6,962 bases of DNA from Deltaproteobacteria bacterium (GCA_003647385.1 QMMT01000109.1:1-6962), one strand, 5' to 3'; shown: positions 1 to 6,184, numbered from the stretch's first letter. Notes: generated by a model not told the origin, from the sequence alone. Translations and numbers: made by a program.

Positions 1-16
1 GTTTATCAGATATATG

Positions 17-32
17 TGGTATATAATTTGCA
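17..32 (+). promoter_or_regulatory. Candidate sigma-54 (-24/-12) promoter of the ferritin-like gene
   Basis: The sequence TGGTATATAATTTGCA matches the RpoN consensus TGGCAYRNNNNTTGCW at the key positions: GG at 18-19, GC at 30-31, exactly ten bases between them, and a perfect TTGCA block. The expected start of transcription is near 42-43, giving a leader of about 48 nt before the ATG at 91. A sigma-70-like TATAAT (22-27) is embedded in the same stretch, but its -35 box would fall at or beyond the window edge, so a housekeeping promoter cannot be excluded. Confidence 0.45.
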
Positions 33-90
33 GATTAATAGTTTGATTGACAGTTTAATTTAAAATGCTAACCCATAAAGGAGAGGTAAC

Positions 91-552
91 ATGGAATTTG
101 GATCAATCGATGAAATACTAGAATTTGCCATTGGCAATGAAAAAGATGCAGTTGAATTTTATTCATCCTTAGCCAAAGAAGCAACCAGGACTTCACTTAA
201 AGAAATTTTTGAGAGTTTTGCAAAAGAAGAAGAAAAACATGTTGTACTTCTTTCAGATATGTCAGGCAATAAAGAGAAAATTGATTCCTATAAGTTTGAT
301 AAAATTACCGATCTTAAGATCAGTGATTATATGGTGGAAACAGAGTATGAGCAAGGGATGCCCATGCCTGAAATTCTCAAAATTGCCATGAAAAGAGAAG
401 AGAATGCAGTCAAGCTTTATACTTCCCTTGCAGGTAAGACAGATCATGAAGATGCAAAAAAAGTGTTCATGATTCTTGTCCAGGAAGAATCAAAACATAA
501 ACTTGCCCTGGAATCAATGTATGATGATTATCTGGCGGACCAGGATAATTAA
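91..552 (+). CDS. Rubrerythrin-like ferritin-family diiron protein (no rubredoxin tail)
   Basis: This 153-residue soluble protein is built from two similar helical-hairpin halves, as in the erythrin/ferritin-like superfamily. Half one has E17, E22 and Y24 followed by an ExxH motif (E47-H50). Half two has E103/E104 and Y110 followed by a second ExxH (E133-H136). These Glu/His residues are the expected ligands of a non-heme diiron centre. Family members reduce peroxide or handle oxidative stress in anaerobes. Unlike classical rubrerythrin, no CxxC rubredoxin domain follows, so electrons must come from a separate carrier. The start is supported by AAAGGAG at 77-83, seven bases before the ATG. 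The gene is monocistronic, with a possible RpoN promoter upstream and a strong terminator at 580-616. The fold call is firm; peroxidase activity, as opposed to iron storage or another diiron role, is inferred. Confidence 0.85.
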   Translation: MEFGSIDEILEFAIGNEKDAVEFYSSLAKEATRTSLKEIFESFAKEEEKHVVLLSDMSGNKEKIDSYKFDKITDLKISDYMVETEYEQGMPMPEILKIAMKREENAVKLYTSLAGKTDHEDAKKVFMILVQEESKHKLALESMYDDYLADQDN

Positions 553-579
553 TCACTCACTCAATTAATAATCGGTAGT

Positions 580-616
580 AAAAAGGGTTGATGGCGAGTG
601 TATCAACCCTTTTTTT
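580..616 (+). terminator. Rho-independent terminator after the ferritin-like gene
   Basis: The arm AAAAGGGTTGAT (581-592) pairs perfectly with ATCAACCCTTTT (602-613) around a 9-nt loop, and a T-run to 616 follows. The GGGTTGAT/ATCAACCC core is perfect. It lies 28 bp after the ferritin stop codon and should end that transcript. Only 37 bp remain before the next start codon. Confidence 0.9.
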
Positions 617-653
617 AGCAGTAAATTAAGCATGACGGGTAAAGGAAAGAAAA

Positions 654-2021
654 GTGAACTTAAAATATCTTTTCAGACCATCGACTATGGCTGTTATCGG
701 AGTGTCTACCTCACAGGACAATCATCCGGCTAATGTGATCTACAATAAAAATCATTTGCGGTATCCGGTTAAAACATTCCCCGTAAATCCAAAAGGGGGG
801 ATTTTCAGCCGGGAAACACTCTATCAAACTGTCGAAGACATTCAGGAAAAGATTGACATGGCAGTCATAGCCGTTCGTTCTGAGTTTGTTCCCGGGGTAG
901 TAGAGCAATGTATACAAAAGGGCGTTGGCGGTGCCGTAATCATATCCGGCGGATTTGCAGAATCAGGAAATTTAAGGTTGCAGCAACGGGTGGTGGATAT
1001 TGCCAAAGAAGCCTCTTTTCCTTTTGTCGGACCCAATTGTCTTGGGATTTATGCCCCGGATTATGTAGATACATTTTTTTTGCCTGGAGAACGAATCATT
1101 CATCCTGATAAGGGTAATGTCGGTTTTGTAAGCCAGAGTGGGGGCGTCCTCGTGGATCAGATGGTTAAATTTGCCGGTCAGGGTATTGGCATATCTCTTG
1201 CGGTCAGCATTGGAAACAAGGCATTCATCAGAGAAACAGATATGCTGGACTGGTTGGATCAGGACCTTGCGACAAAGGTAATCGCCTTTTATGTTGAGGG
1301 GTTTGAAAAAGGGGAAGGACGTCAATTTATTAAAAAAGCTGAACAATGTTCCAAACCCGTGATAATTTTAAAGGCTGGAAAGAGCAAAAAGGGTATTGAG
1401 GCGGTTTCCAGCCATACAGCTGCTCTGGCAGGGGACTACAGGGTCTTTTCCGAAGTCATGAAACAATATTGTGTGGCCGAGGCAGACAACGAATATGAAC
1501 TGACATCTTTTTGCGAGGCATTAAGCTGCTATCCCAAAGGCATAAACGGCAATATCGGTATTATCACCTTGAGTGGTGGCCATGGTGTTATTGCTGCCGA
1601 TGCCTGTGAGAGGCATGGCGTATCAATCCCCGGAATAGAACCCGCAACAATAGGTATTATTAAGGAAAAGTTATCGCCTGAAATCAGGAATATCGTTTCG
1701 CTTGAAAATCCTCTGGATCTCACCGGAAGTTCAACTGACTGCGATATTGTGACGTCTGCAAGACATTTATCAAGAGACAATAATATTGACTGCATCATGG
1801 CCCTGTTGATTCCCTATTCGCCGGGTATTTCCACCGATATCGGGGCCAAACTCAGCCTGGTGGCAAGAAACGAAGGCAAACCAATGATCGCATATGTGCC
1901 CAATGAAGATAAATATAGAATTATCATTGAAGGATTTGAGCTGAATAATATTCCGGTGGCATCCTCAGTGGAAGGGGCAGTGCTCATGGCCAAAGCTTTG
2001 ATGAGGTGTAGACCATGTTAG
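654..2021 (+). CDS. ADP-forming acyl-CoA synthetase, alpha subunit (CoA-binding and phosphohistidine domains)
   Basis: The 455-residue product has the alpha-subunit architecture of ADP-forming acetyl/acyl-CoA synthetase (acyl-CoA + ADP + Pi <-> acid + ATP + CoA). An N-terminal CoA-binding Rossmann domain (about 5-130) begins TMAVIGVS and includes GPNCLG at 126-131. A succinyl-CoA-synthetase-like domain follows, with SQSGG at 160-164 and the SSHTAALAG loop at 252-260, where H254 is the expected phosphohistidine. A third ligase domain has TLSGGHG (305-311) and ENPLDLTG (351-358). The GTG start is chosen because AAAGGA (641-646) lies seven bases upstream; the nearby ATG at 632 is out of frame. 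The gene overlaps the beta subunit gene by 7 bp, so the two are probably translationally coupled. The acyl substrate (acetyl, branched-chain or aryl) cannot be read from the sequence. TLSGGHG departs from the TNAGGPG I recall for characterised enzymes. Confidence 0.88.
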   Translation: MNLKYLFRPSTMAVIGVSTSQDNHPANVIYNKNHLRYPVKTFPVNPKGGIFSRETLYQTVEDIQEKIDMAVIAVRSEFVPGVVEQCIQKGVGGAVIISGGFAESGNLRLQQRVVDIAKEASFPFVGPNCLGIYAPDYVDTFFLPGERIIHPDKGNVGFVSQSGGVLVDQMVKFAGQGIGISLAVSIGNKAFIRETDMLDWLDQDLATKVIAFYVEGFEKGEGRQFIKKAEQCSKPVIILKAGKSKKGIEAVSSHTAALAGDYRVFSEVMKQYCVAEADNEYELTSFCEALSCYPKGINGNIGIITLSGGHGVIAADACERHGVSIPGIEPATIGIIKEKLSPEIRNIVSLENPLDLTGSSTDCDIVTSARHLSRDNNIDCIMALLIPYSPGISTDIGAKLSLVARNEGKPMIAYVPNEDKYRIIIEGFELNNIPVASSVEGAVLMAKALMRCRPC

Positions 2022-2695
2022 ATAAAACTGTAAAAAAAATCATAGAGAAAAGCAAATCATTGGGATGGATATTGGAACCCGATGCAAAGGCATTAATGAA
2101 ATCACGAGGGTTTGATATCCCGGATTCTATTTTGACCAGCTCTTTTAAAGAAGCAGATCAGTTCTTAACACATTCTAAAGGCCCGGTTGTGGCAAAGGCT
2201 GTTTCCAAAAAGATTCTTCACAAGACAGAACATCAGGCTGTTGTTACAGGGATTTTTTCAAGTGATCATCTGAAAAATGAAATGGAAAGACTGCAAAAAC
2301 TTGTTGGGTGCGAAAATATTCTTGTTGAAGAAATGGTTCAGGGCATTGAAATTATCATCGGGGCAAAAAATGATTTTCAGTTCGGCCCTGTTATTGTCTT
2401 TGGCATCGGCGGTACCTCTGTTGAGATTTATAATGATACCGCTGTCAGAATGGCGCCGCTTAGTCCGGACGATGTCTTGTCCATGGTGAATTCACTCAAA
2501 GCAAAAGAGATTATTTCAGGATATCGGGGAAAGACCGGTGTAAATATGGAAGCCCTGACGCATTTATTGGTTAATTTTTCCCAATTTGTCATGGAACATG
2601 AAAATGATATAGAATCCATAGATTTAAATCCTGTGATGTGTACAAAAGACCAGTGTGTTATCGTTGATGCAAGAATTATGTTGCAGCCATCTTGA
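2015..2695 (+). CDS. ADP-forming acyl-CoA synthetase, beta subunit (ATP-grasp)
   Basis: This 226-residue protein is a typical ATP-grasp_5 beta subunit and the partner of the preceding gene. Visible motifs are E21PDAKALMKSRGFDIP at the N-terminus, VVAKA with K61 as a likely ATP-binding lysine, and HKTEH (69-73), the family's HKTE signature. Further on are the acidic VEEM (104-107), FGPVIVFGIGG (123-133) with VE following, and the C-terminal SIDLNPV (201-207) and VDAR (217-220), whose Asp/Asn residues fit Mg-nucleotide binding. The ATG lies inside the alpha stop region and has TGAGGTG (2002-2008) six bases upstream. Length is normal for a stand-alone beta subunit. The complex would conserve one ATP per acyl-CoA in the cytoplasm. 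No terminator with a T-run follows, so co-transcription with the downstream nuclease gene is possible. Confidence 0.9.
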   Translation: MLDKTVKKIIEKSKSLGWILEPDAKALMKSRGFDIPDSILTSSFKEADQFLTHSKGPVVAKAVSKKILHKTEHQAVVTGIFSSDHLKNEMERLQKLVGCENILVEEMVQGIEIIIGAKNDFQFGPVIVFGIGGTSVEIYNDTAVRMAPLSPDDVLSMVNSLKAKEIISGYRGKTGVNMEALTHLLVNFSQFVMEHENDIESIDLNPVMCTKDQCVIVDARIMLQPS

Positions 2696-2713
2696 TTGAA
2701 GCGGCTATGTGCC

Positions 2714-2729
2714 GATACACATCTGTATC
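2714..2729 (+). other. Small perfect inverted repeat in the beta subunit to nuclease gap
   Basis: GATACA (2714-2719) and TGTATC (2724-2729) are perfect inverted repeats around a 4-nt spacer in the 75-bp intergenic gap. No T-run follows, so it is not a standard terminator. It could be a small mRNA hairpin, an operator half-site pair, or chance. Confidence 0.25.
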
Positions 2730-2770
2730 ATGAGACAAAAAAAGACAGTAAAAACACAAAGGGAAGATGT

Positions 2771-3562
2771 ATGCCTGACAAAAAAAAAGTAAAAATAATA
2801 TCCTGGAATGTGAATGGATTGCGGGCGGTGGTAAAAAAAGATTTTATAAAGATCGTTCATGCCCTTGACCCTGATATTCTCCTGCTCCAGGAAACAAAAC
2901 TTCAGGAAGACCAGCGAACCGATGAAATGATCCGTTTTGGCACCTATGAATCGTTCTGGTCTTATTCCACTATAAAAAAAGGATACAGCGGGGTTGCGGC
3001 CTATTCAAAACTAAGTCCCCAAAAAGTGACCACCTCCTTTTTAAAACCTGAATTTGATAATGAAGGCCGGGTTATTCAATTGGATTATAAGGATTTTATC
3101 TTATTTAATATTTATTTCCCCAACGGCCAGATGAGTGATGAGCGGCTCCAGTACAAACTTGATTTTTATAACTGGTTTTTAACGGTTGCCAATACACTTA
3201 AGGATCAGGGGAAAAGCCTGGTTATTACCGGGGATTTTAACACGGCCCACAATGAGATTGATTTAAAAAATCCGAAGCCCAATTCCAAACGGTCTGGTTT
3301 TTTAAGAATTGAAAGGGATGTTCTGGACCGGATGGTTGGCATGGGATATATGGATACTTTCAGACATTTTTATCCGGAAGAAATCAAGTATTCATGGTGG
3401 TCATATCGGTTTAATGCGAGAAAGAATAACGCTGGTTGGCGCATTGATTATTTTTTTGTGACAAAGGACCTTATCGATAAAGGCATTGTCAAACAAGCCT
3501 TTATCGATAATGATGTGTTTGGATCAGATCATTGTCCGGTGGGTCTTATCCTGGAAATCTGA
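2771..3562 (+). CDS. Exodeoxyribonuclease III / AP endonuclease (ExoA type)
   Basis: The product cleaves DNA 5' of abasic sites and removes 3' blocking groups in base excision repair. From the chosen ATG it has 263 residues, normal for the ExoA/Xth family of EEP-fold nucleases. All active-site motifs are present: SWNVNGLRA (N13), LLLQETKL (metal ligand E41), NIYFPNG (Y115), ITGDFNTAH (D155, N157), WRIDYFFV (R224, D226) and GSDHCPVG (catalytic D253-H254). The frame is open back to a TTG at 2696, adding 25 residues, but that codon has no ribosome-binding site and the added segment has no family similarity. AAGGGAAG (2759-2766) lies just before the ATG at 2771. The gene sits behind the acyl-CoA synthetase pair and converges on the minus-strand operon with 2 bp between the stops. 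Confidence 0.93.
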   Translation: MPDKKKVKIISWNVNGLRAVVKKDFIKIVHALDPDILLLQETKLQEDQRTDEMIRFGTYESFWSYSTIKKGYSGVAAYSKLSPQKVTTSFLKPEFDNEGRVIQLDYKDFILFNIYFPNGQMSDERLQYKLDFYNWFLTVANTLKDQGKSLVITGDFNTAHNEIDLKNPKPNSKRSGFLRIERDVLDRMVGMGYMDTFRHFYPEEIKYSWWSYRFNARKNNAGWRIDYFFVTKDLIDKGIVKQAFIDNDVFGSDHCPVGLILEI

Positions 3563-3564
3563 AC

Positions 3565-4194
3565 CTAATCTTTAAAGACCAGTTTTCCCCCAATATGCCC
3601 TGCAATACCAGCGCAAACCAGCATAAGGACGTTTATTAGAATAAATATCCAGGCGTTGGGGGATAATAAAATTTTAGGATCTACCAGATACCAGGCGATA
3701 CTTGTCACACACAAAACAGCAGTCAAAGAAGCTGTCAGAATTTTTAATTTAAAAAGTATTGTCAGGGCACCGTTATATTTTTTCTTCCATTCAAGAGTTC
3801 CTGTAAAAATTACAAAAGGAAGGGCAATGATGACAAAAATCATGTTAATAAAAGCGACCTTGGCCAGAAGGTCATAATCGAACATCCAGGCTGCAAGAAA
3901 GAAAATGACAGCTGCAGGCAATATCCCGTTGGGTGTATGCACAGAAACCGGGTGGGCATGGTGCTTCACCAGTAAAGATTTGATTTTTTCGAGCCCTGTT
4001 TCTTTAATAGCAGGCGTTGGGATTTTAGTTTTTAGTTTTGTTACAGCCCCTTTTCTTTTAGGCATTTTTTCCGGTATGGAAGCCTCATCAATTTCTACAA
4101 ATTTTTTAGCTCCCACACCACAAATCGGGCATTTTTCAGGTGGTTTATCTCCTTTGTGAATATATTTGCAAACACTGCATTGCCATACTTTCAT
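3565..4194 (-). CDS. Rubredoxin-like domain fused to a DUF2231-like four-helix membrane protein
   Basis: The 209-residue protein starts with a short rubrerythrin-type rubredoxin module with Cys at 6, 9, 22 and 25 (CSVC and CPIC), a probable Fe(Cys)4 site. A basic, proline-containing linker (about 36-72) follows. The membrane domain has four hydrophobic segments near 89-107, 113-133, 149-171 and 181-202. HHAHPVSVHTPNG (78-90) precedes the first helix and GHIGG (199-203) ends the last, resembling DUF2231 proteins. Histidines 78, 79, 81, 86 and 200 are candidate heme or metal ligands (inference). An upstream in-frame ATG at 4221 would add 9 residues and overlap the citrate synthase gene but has no Shine-Dalgarno; the chosen start has AAAGGA (4208-4203) eight bases upstream. 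It is the last gene of the operon. A membrane electron-transfer role is inferred; the partner is unknown. Confidence 0.75.
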   Translation of the reverse strand: MKVWQCSVCKYIHKGDKPPEKCPICGVGAKKFVEIDEASIPEKMPKRKGAVTKLKTKIPTPAIKETGLEKIKSLLVKHHAHPVSVHTPNGILPAAVIFFLAAWMFDYDLLAKVAFINMIFVIIALPFVIFTGTLEWKKKYNGALTILFKLKILTASLTAVLCVTSIAWYLVDPKILLSPNAWIFILINVLMLVCAGIAGHIGGKLVFKD

Positions 4195-4210
4195 TCCTGC
4201 AATCCTTTTT

Positions 4211-5392
4211 TTAGCGATCATTCATATCTGTATACACACACTCATCCGGTCCGCAATAGTCTCCGACATATTCTGCTCCCGGTCTGTAAAGGGAGGGCTT
4301 TTCAGCTGCCATGGCAAATTGTTCTTCAATCACATGGGCAGCCCAGCCGCTCACCCTTGAAATAGCAAATAAAGGTGAGAAAAGGTCAGTGGTAATTCCC
4401 ATGGAATAGAAAAGGGACGCACTGTAAAAATCTACATTACTAAAGATGTCTCTCTGCTTTTTTGCTTTAAACGCGGCCTTCCCCTTTTTCTCAAGTTCCC
4501 TTGTAAGTTCATACCACAAAGGTTGTTTTGCAATCTTCCCCATTCTTTTGCACATGGGAGCAAGGATGATGGCCCTGGGATCATCTGTCTGGTAGACGGC
4601 ATGACCAAGCCCCATGATAAGCCCACCGGAGTTTAAGATATTATCAATATAGGCATCGATCTTTTCAACAGAGCCGATTTCTTTTAACATTTTCATGACC
4701 TTGACATTTGCACCGCCATGAAGGGCACCGGAAAGAGAGCCTATGGCTGCGGATATGGCCGCATAGATATGGGCCCGGGTCGATGCCACCTGCCTTGCCG
4801 TAAATGTAGAAGCATTAAAGGAATGTTCTGCATGAAGCACAAGACCTGTATCAAAAAATTGAGCTGTTTCATCATCAGGTCTTTCACCATTGAGCATAAA
4901 AAGAAAATTGGCTGCATGATTTAACTCATTATCCGGAAGAACCACTTCTTTTTTGTTCCTGATTCGATCCCATGCTGCTGTAATGGTTGCGATTCCTGCT
5001 ATAAGGTTTTCAGCACTGAAGAGTACATTTTCAATGCCGGGTTCTCCGACAGTCTGATCATTCTGGATCAGCAACGGGGTGGTGATCTGCAGAACATCCA
5101 TGGGGTTCATGTCTAAAGGAAGCATTTTAAGAAAAGAAAAGATGTTGTCAGGCACCTTTCTTTTTTGTTTCAGGCTTTGATTAAATTCTTCCAATTCTTT
5201 TTTTTGGGGAAGTCTTTCATATAATAAAAGAAAACAAACCTCTTCAAAGCTTGCATTTTGGGCCAGATCTTCAATCAAGAATCCTCGATAGATCAGTTTT
5301 CCTTTCTTTCCCTGGACATCACAAATCTTTGAACTGGCTACATCAACACCACGGAGGCCGGTATTCATAACCGGTAAATTACATTCATCCAT
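4211..5392 (-). CDS. Citrate synthase (short bacterial type)
   Basis: The enzyme condenses oxaloacetate and acetyl-CoA to citrate, or the reverse if the cycle runs backward. The 393 residues span the complete family fold, from LRGVDVASSKICDV and LIYRGFLIEDLA in the N-terminus to RPGAEYVG (370-377). Expected active-site residues are present: H190 in HAEHSFNAST, H225 in GALHGG, H264 in GLGHAVY, R273 in DPRA, D321 in NVDFYS, R346 in ISRVSGW and R370. Position 265 is Ala, where many short bacterial enzymes have Arg (GHRVYK); the GHAV form also occurs in mitochondrial-type enzymes. A 2-methylcitrate synthase role is possible, but no prp genes are nearby. The start is set by AAGGAG (5404-5399), six bases upstream. 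It is third in the operon, 17 bp after the FTR gene, an unusual redox setting for a TCA enzyme. Confidence 0.9.
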   Translation of the reverse strand: MDECNLPVMNTGLRGVDVASSKICDVQGKKGKLIYRGFLIEDLAQNASFEEVCFLLLYERLPQKKELEEFNQSLKQKRKVPDNIFSFLKMLPLDMNPMDVLQITTPLLIQNDQTVGEPGIENVLFSAENLIAGIATITAAWDRIRNKKEVVLPDNELNHAANFLFMLNGERPDDETAQFFDTGLVLHAEHSFNASTFTARQVASTRAHIYAAISAAIGSLSGALHGGANVKVMKMLKEIGSVEKIDAYIDNILNSGGLIMGLGHAVYQTDDPRAIILAPMCKRMGKIAKQPLWYELTRELEKKGKAAFKAKKQRDIFSNVDFYSASLFYSMGITTDLFSPLFAISRVSGWAAHVIEEQFAMAAEKPSLYRPGAEYVGDYCGPDECVYTDMNDR

Positions 5393-5409
5393 ACGTTTCT
5401 CCTTAAAAA

Positions 5410-5739
5410 TTAGAACATTTTTTCAGGGGGTCTTCTTTCCGGGATATACTGGGACTCGATTTCATTGTTATGAAGCGCTTTGGATACATAAAGGCCGCAA
5501 AAGCATGCGCCGAATTCTTCCAGGTCAGATGCCCGGTATTCACAGGGGCATATGATGTCCTTGTCTTTTTCCCTATCACCGCACGCAAGCCTGCAGGGGC
5601 ATGCCATATACCCATACCGTTCTTTGTTTAAAAGAAGGGCGTCTAAAAGTTCAAACACCAGATCTTTGTCTTTGTTAAAGAAAATTCCTTTTTCTTCCTG
5701 GGATTTTTTTAATGCGTCATAGAGTTGTTCAATCTTCAT
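5410..5739 (-). CDS. Ferredoxin:thioredoxin reductase catalytic subunit-like protein
   Basis: This 109-residue protein carries the FTR catalytic-chain pattern: CPC (47-49), CPC (64-66) and CFC (79-81). By homology, C47, C64, C66 and C79 should bind a [4Fe-4S] cluster, and C49 with C81 should form the redox disulfide that is reduced one electron at a time from ferredoxin. The middle Cys of the CHC motif of plant-type FTR is bordered here by Phe (CFC). An extra cysteine, C53, lies in RLACGD. No variable-subunit (FtrA/FTRv) gene is present. It overlaps the upstream glutaredoxin gene by 11 bp, strongly suggesting that glutaredoxin is its substrate in place of thioredoxin (inference). TTAGGA (5752-5747) lies seven bases before the ATG; a stronger AGGAGG sits too far upstream. 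FTR-related disulfide reductases without a variable chain are known in non-photosynthetic anaerobes. Confidence 0.87.
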   Translation of the reverse strand: MKIEQLYDALKKSQEEKGIFFNKDKDLVFELLDALLLNKERYGYMACPCRLACGDREKDKDIICPCEYRASDLEEFGACFCGLYVSKALHNNEIESQYIPERRPPEKMF

Positions 5740-5995
5740 TTTTGATTCCTAACGCCTCCTTGATCTGTTTTTCCTTGTATCCGACAATAACAGTCTCGTT
5801 GATTTTAACGGTGGGAAAAGAACAGCGGGGATTCATTTCTCGAATATCCGCTAAAATGGCTTTTCTCTCTTCTCCTTCCAGATCATCGACTTCAATATAG
5901 TCATATTCAACATTGCATTCAGATAAAAGATTTTTAGTGGATTTACAATGACTGCATGTGCTCAATGCATAAAGTACTGCCTTGCCCGTGGCCAT
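5729..5995 (-). CDS. Small glutaredoxin-family protein (CSHC active site)
   Basis: From the chosen start the product has 88 residues with a thioredoxin-fold glutaredoxin pattern: AVLYALSTCSHCKST with the redox pair C14/C17, and CSFPTV with the cis-proline P61. A C-terminal VGYKEKQIKEALG glutathione/partner-binding-like segment follows. The CSHC motif differs from CPYC of classical glutaredoxins and from the NrdH motifs. C27 and C58 are additional thiols. The frame extends to an ATG at 6058, but AAAGGAG (6008-6002) lies six bases before the ATG at 5995 and would have no spacing before the ATG at 6001. First gene of the operon, it overlaps the FTR catalytic-chain gene. The pair should form a ferredoxin-driven dithiol reductant. 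Possible targets are citrate synthase or general protein disulfides; neither is shown by the sequence. Confidence 0.85.
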   Translation of the reverse strand: MATGKAVLYALSTCSHCKSTKNLLSECNVEYDYIEVDDLEGEERKAILADIREMNPRCSFPTVKINETVIVGYKEKQIKEALGIKNED

Positions 5996-6050
5996 ATTCA
6001 TCTCCTTTGAAACCATAAAATTTAAGATAACTATTAATTTAAAATAATAA

Positions 6051-6077
6051 GTTTGCACAATTTATACCAGGTTTGCA
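6051..6077. repeat. Two direct GTTTGCA repeats 20 bp apart
   Basis: GTTTGCA occurs at 6051-6057 and again at 6071-6077, about two helical turns apart. The first copy overlaps the -12 part of the candidate minus-strand promoter. This arrangement could be a regulator site, but seven-base matches in AT-rich DNA may be chance. Confidence 0.25.
6054..6069 (-). promoter_or_regulatory. Candidate sigma-54 (-24/-12) promoter of the glutaredoxin-FTR-citrate synthase operon
   Basis: Read on the minus strand, TGGTATAAATTGTGCA has GG at 6068-6067 and GC at 6056-6055 with exactly ten bases between. It deviates from TTGCA only by G for the first T. It closely resembles the element before the ferritin-like gene (shared TGGTATA). 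The expected transcript start is near 6043, leaving about 48 nt before the ATG at 5995, the same leader length as for the ferritin-like gene. Confidence 0.4.
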
Positions 6078-6093
6078 ATATTAAAGTAAAATT

Positions 6094-6114
6094 TTGGAAA
6101 AATGATTTTTTCAA
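6094..6114. promoter_or_regulatory. 21-bp near-palindrome between divergent promoters
   Basis: TTGGAAAAA (6094-6102) and TTTTTTCAA (6106-6114) are inverted repeats with one mismatch around a TGA centre. The site is about 60 bp upstream of the predicted minus start and about 53 bp upstream of the predicted plus start. It could bind a shared activator or a bending protein, though A/T-run palindromes arise easily by chance. Confidence 0.3.
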
Positions 6115-6130
6115 GGTTTTTAAATTGGGT

Positions 6131-6146
6131 TGGTCTGATTTTTGCT
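6131..6146 (+). promoter_or_regulatory. Candidate sigma-54 (-24/-12) promoter of the rubredoxin-FMN dehydrogenase gene
   Basis: TGGTCTGATTTTTGCT has GG at 6132-6133, GC at 6144-6145, ten bases between, and a perfect TTGCW block. The -24 block is weaker beyond TGG. The predicted start near 6157 leaves a leader of about 91 nt that contains the inverted repeat at 6185-6219. Confidence 0.4.
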
Positions 6147-6184
6147 ATGTTAACGGTTATTAAAAAATACTCTCGAATACGACT

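Noticed and set aside
47..75. TTGACA at 47-52 as a sigma-70 -35 box for the ferritin-like gene
   Set aside because: No acceptable -10 box lies 16-18 bp downstream; the TAAAAT at 61-66 is only 8 bp away.
972..1346. 124-codon minus-strand open frame inside the alpha subunit gene
   Set aside because: It is the antisense shadow of a well-supported gene, with no family pattern or ribosome-binding site.
2696..2770. Longer TTG-initiated form of the nuclease (25 extra residues)
   Set aside because: There is no ribosome-binding site before the TTG, the added residues do not resemble the family, and the ATG at 2771 has AAGGGAAG upstream and gives the normal length.
3542..3580. GGTCTT / AAGACC inverted repeat at the convergent gene ends as a bidirectional terminator
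   Set aside because: Only six paired bases around a 27-nt loop, with a short TTTT on one side and no T-run on the other; too weak to call.
4195..4221. Earlier start of the rubredoxin-DUF2231 protein overlapping citrate synthase
   Set aside because: No Shine-Dalgarno precedes 4221, while the ATG at 4194 has AAAGGA eight bases upstream and places the first Cys where rubredoxin-like modules usually have it.
5996..6058. N-terminal extension of the glutaredoxin to the ATG at 6058
   Set aside because: The extension covers the predicted promoter start and ribosome-binding site; the AAAGGAG spacing fits only the ATG at 5995.
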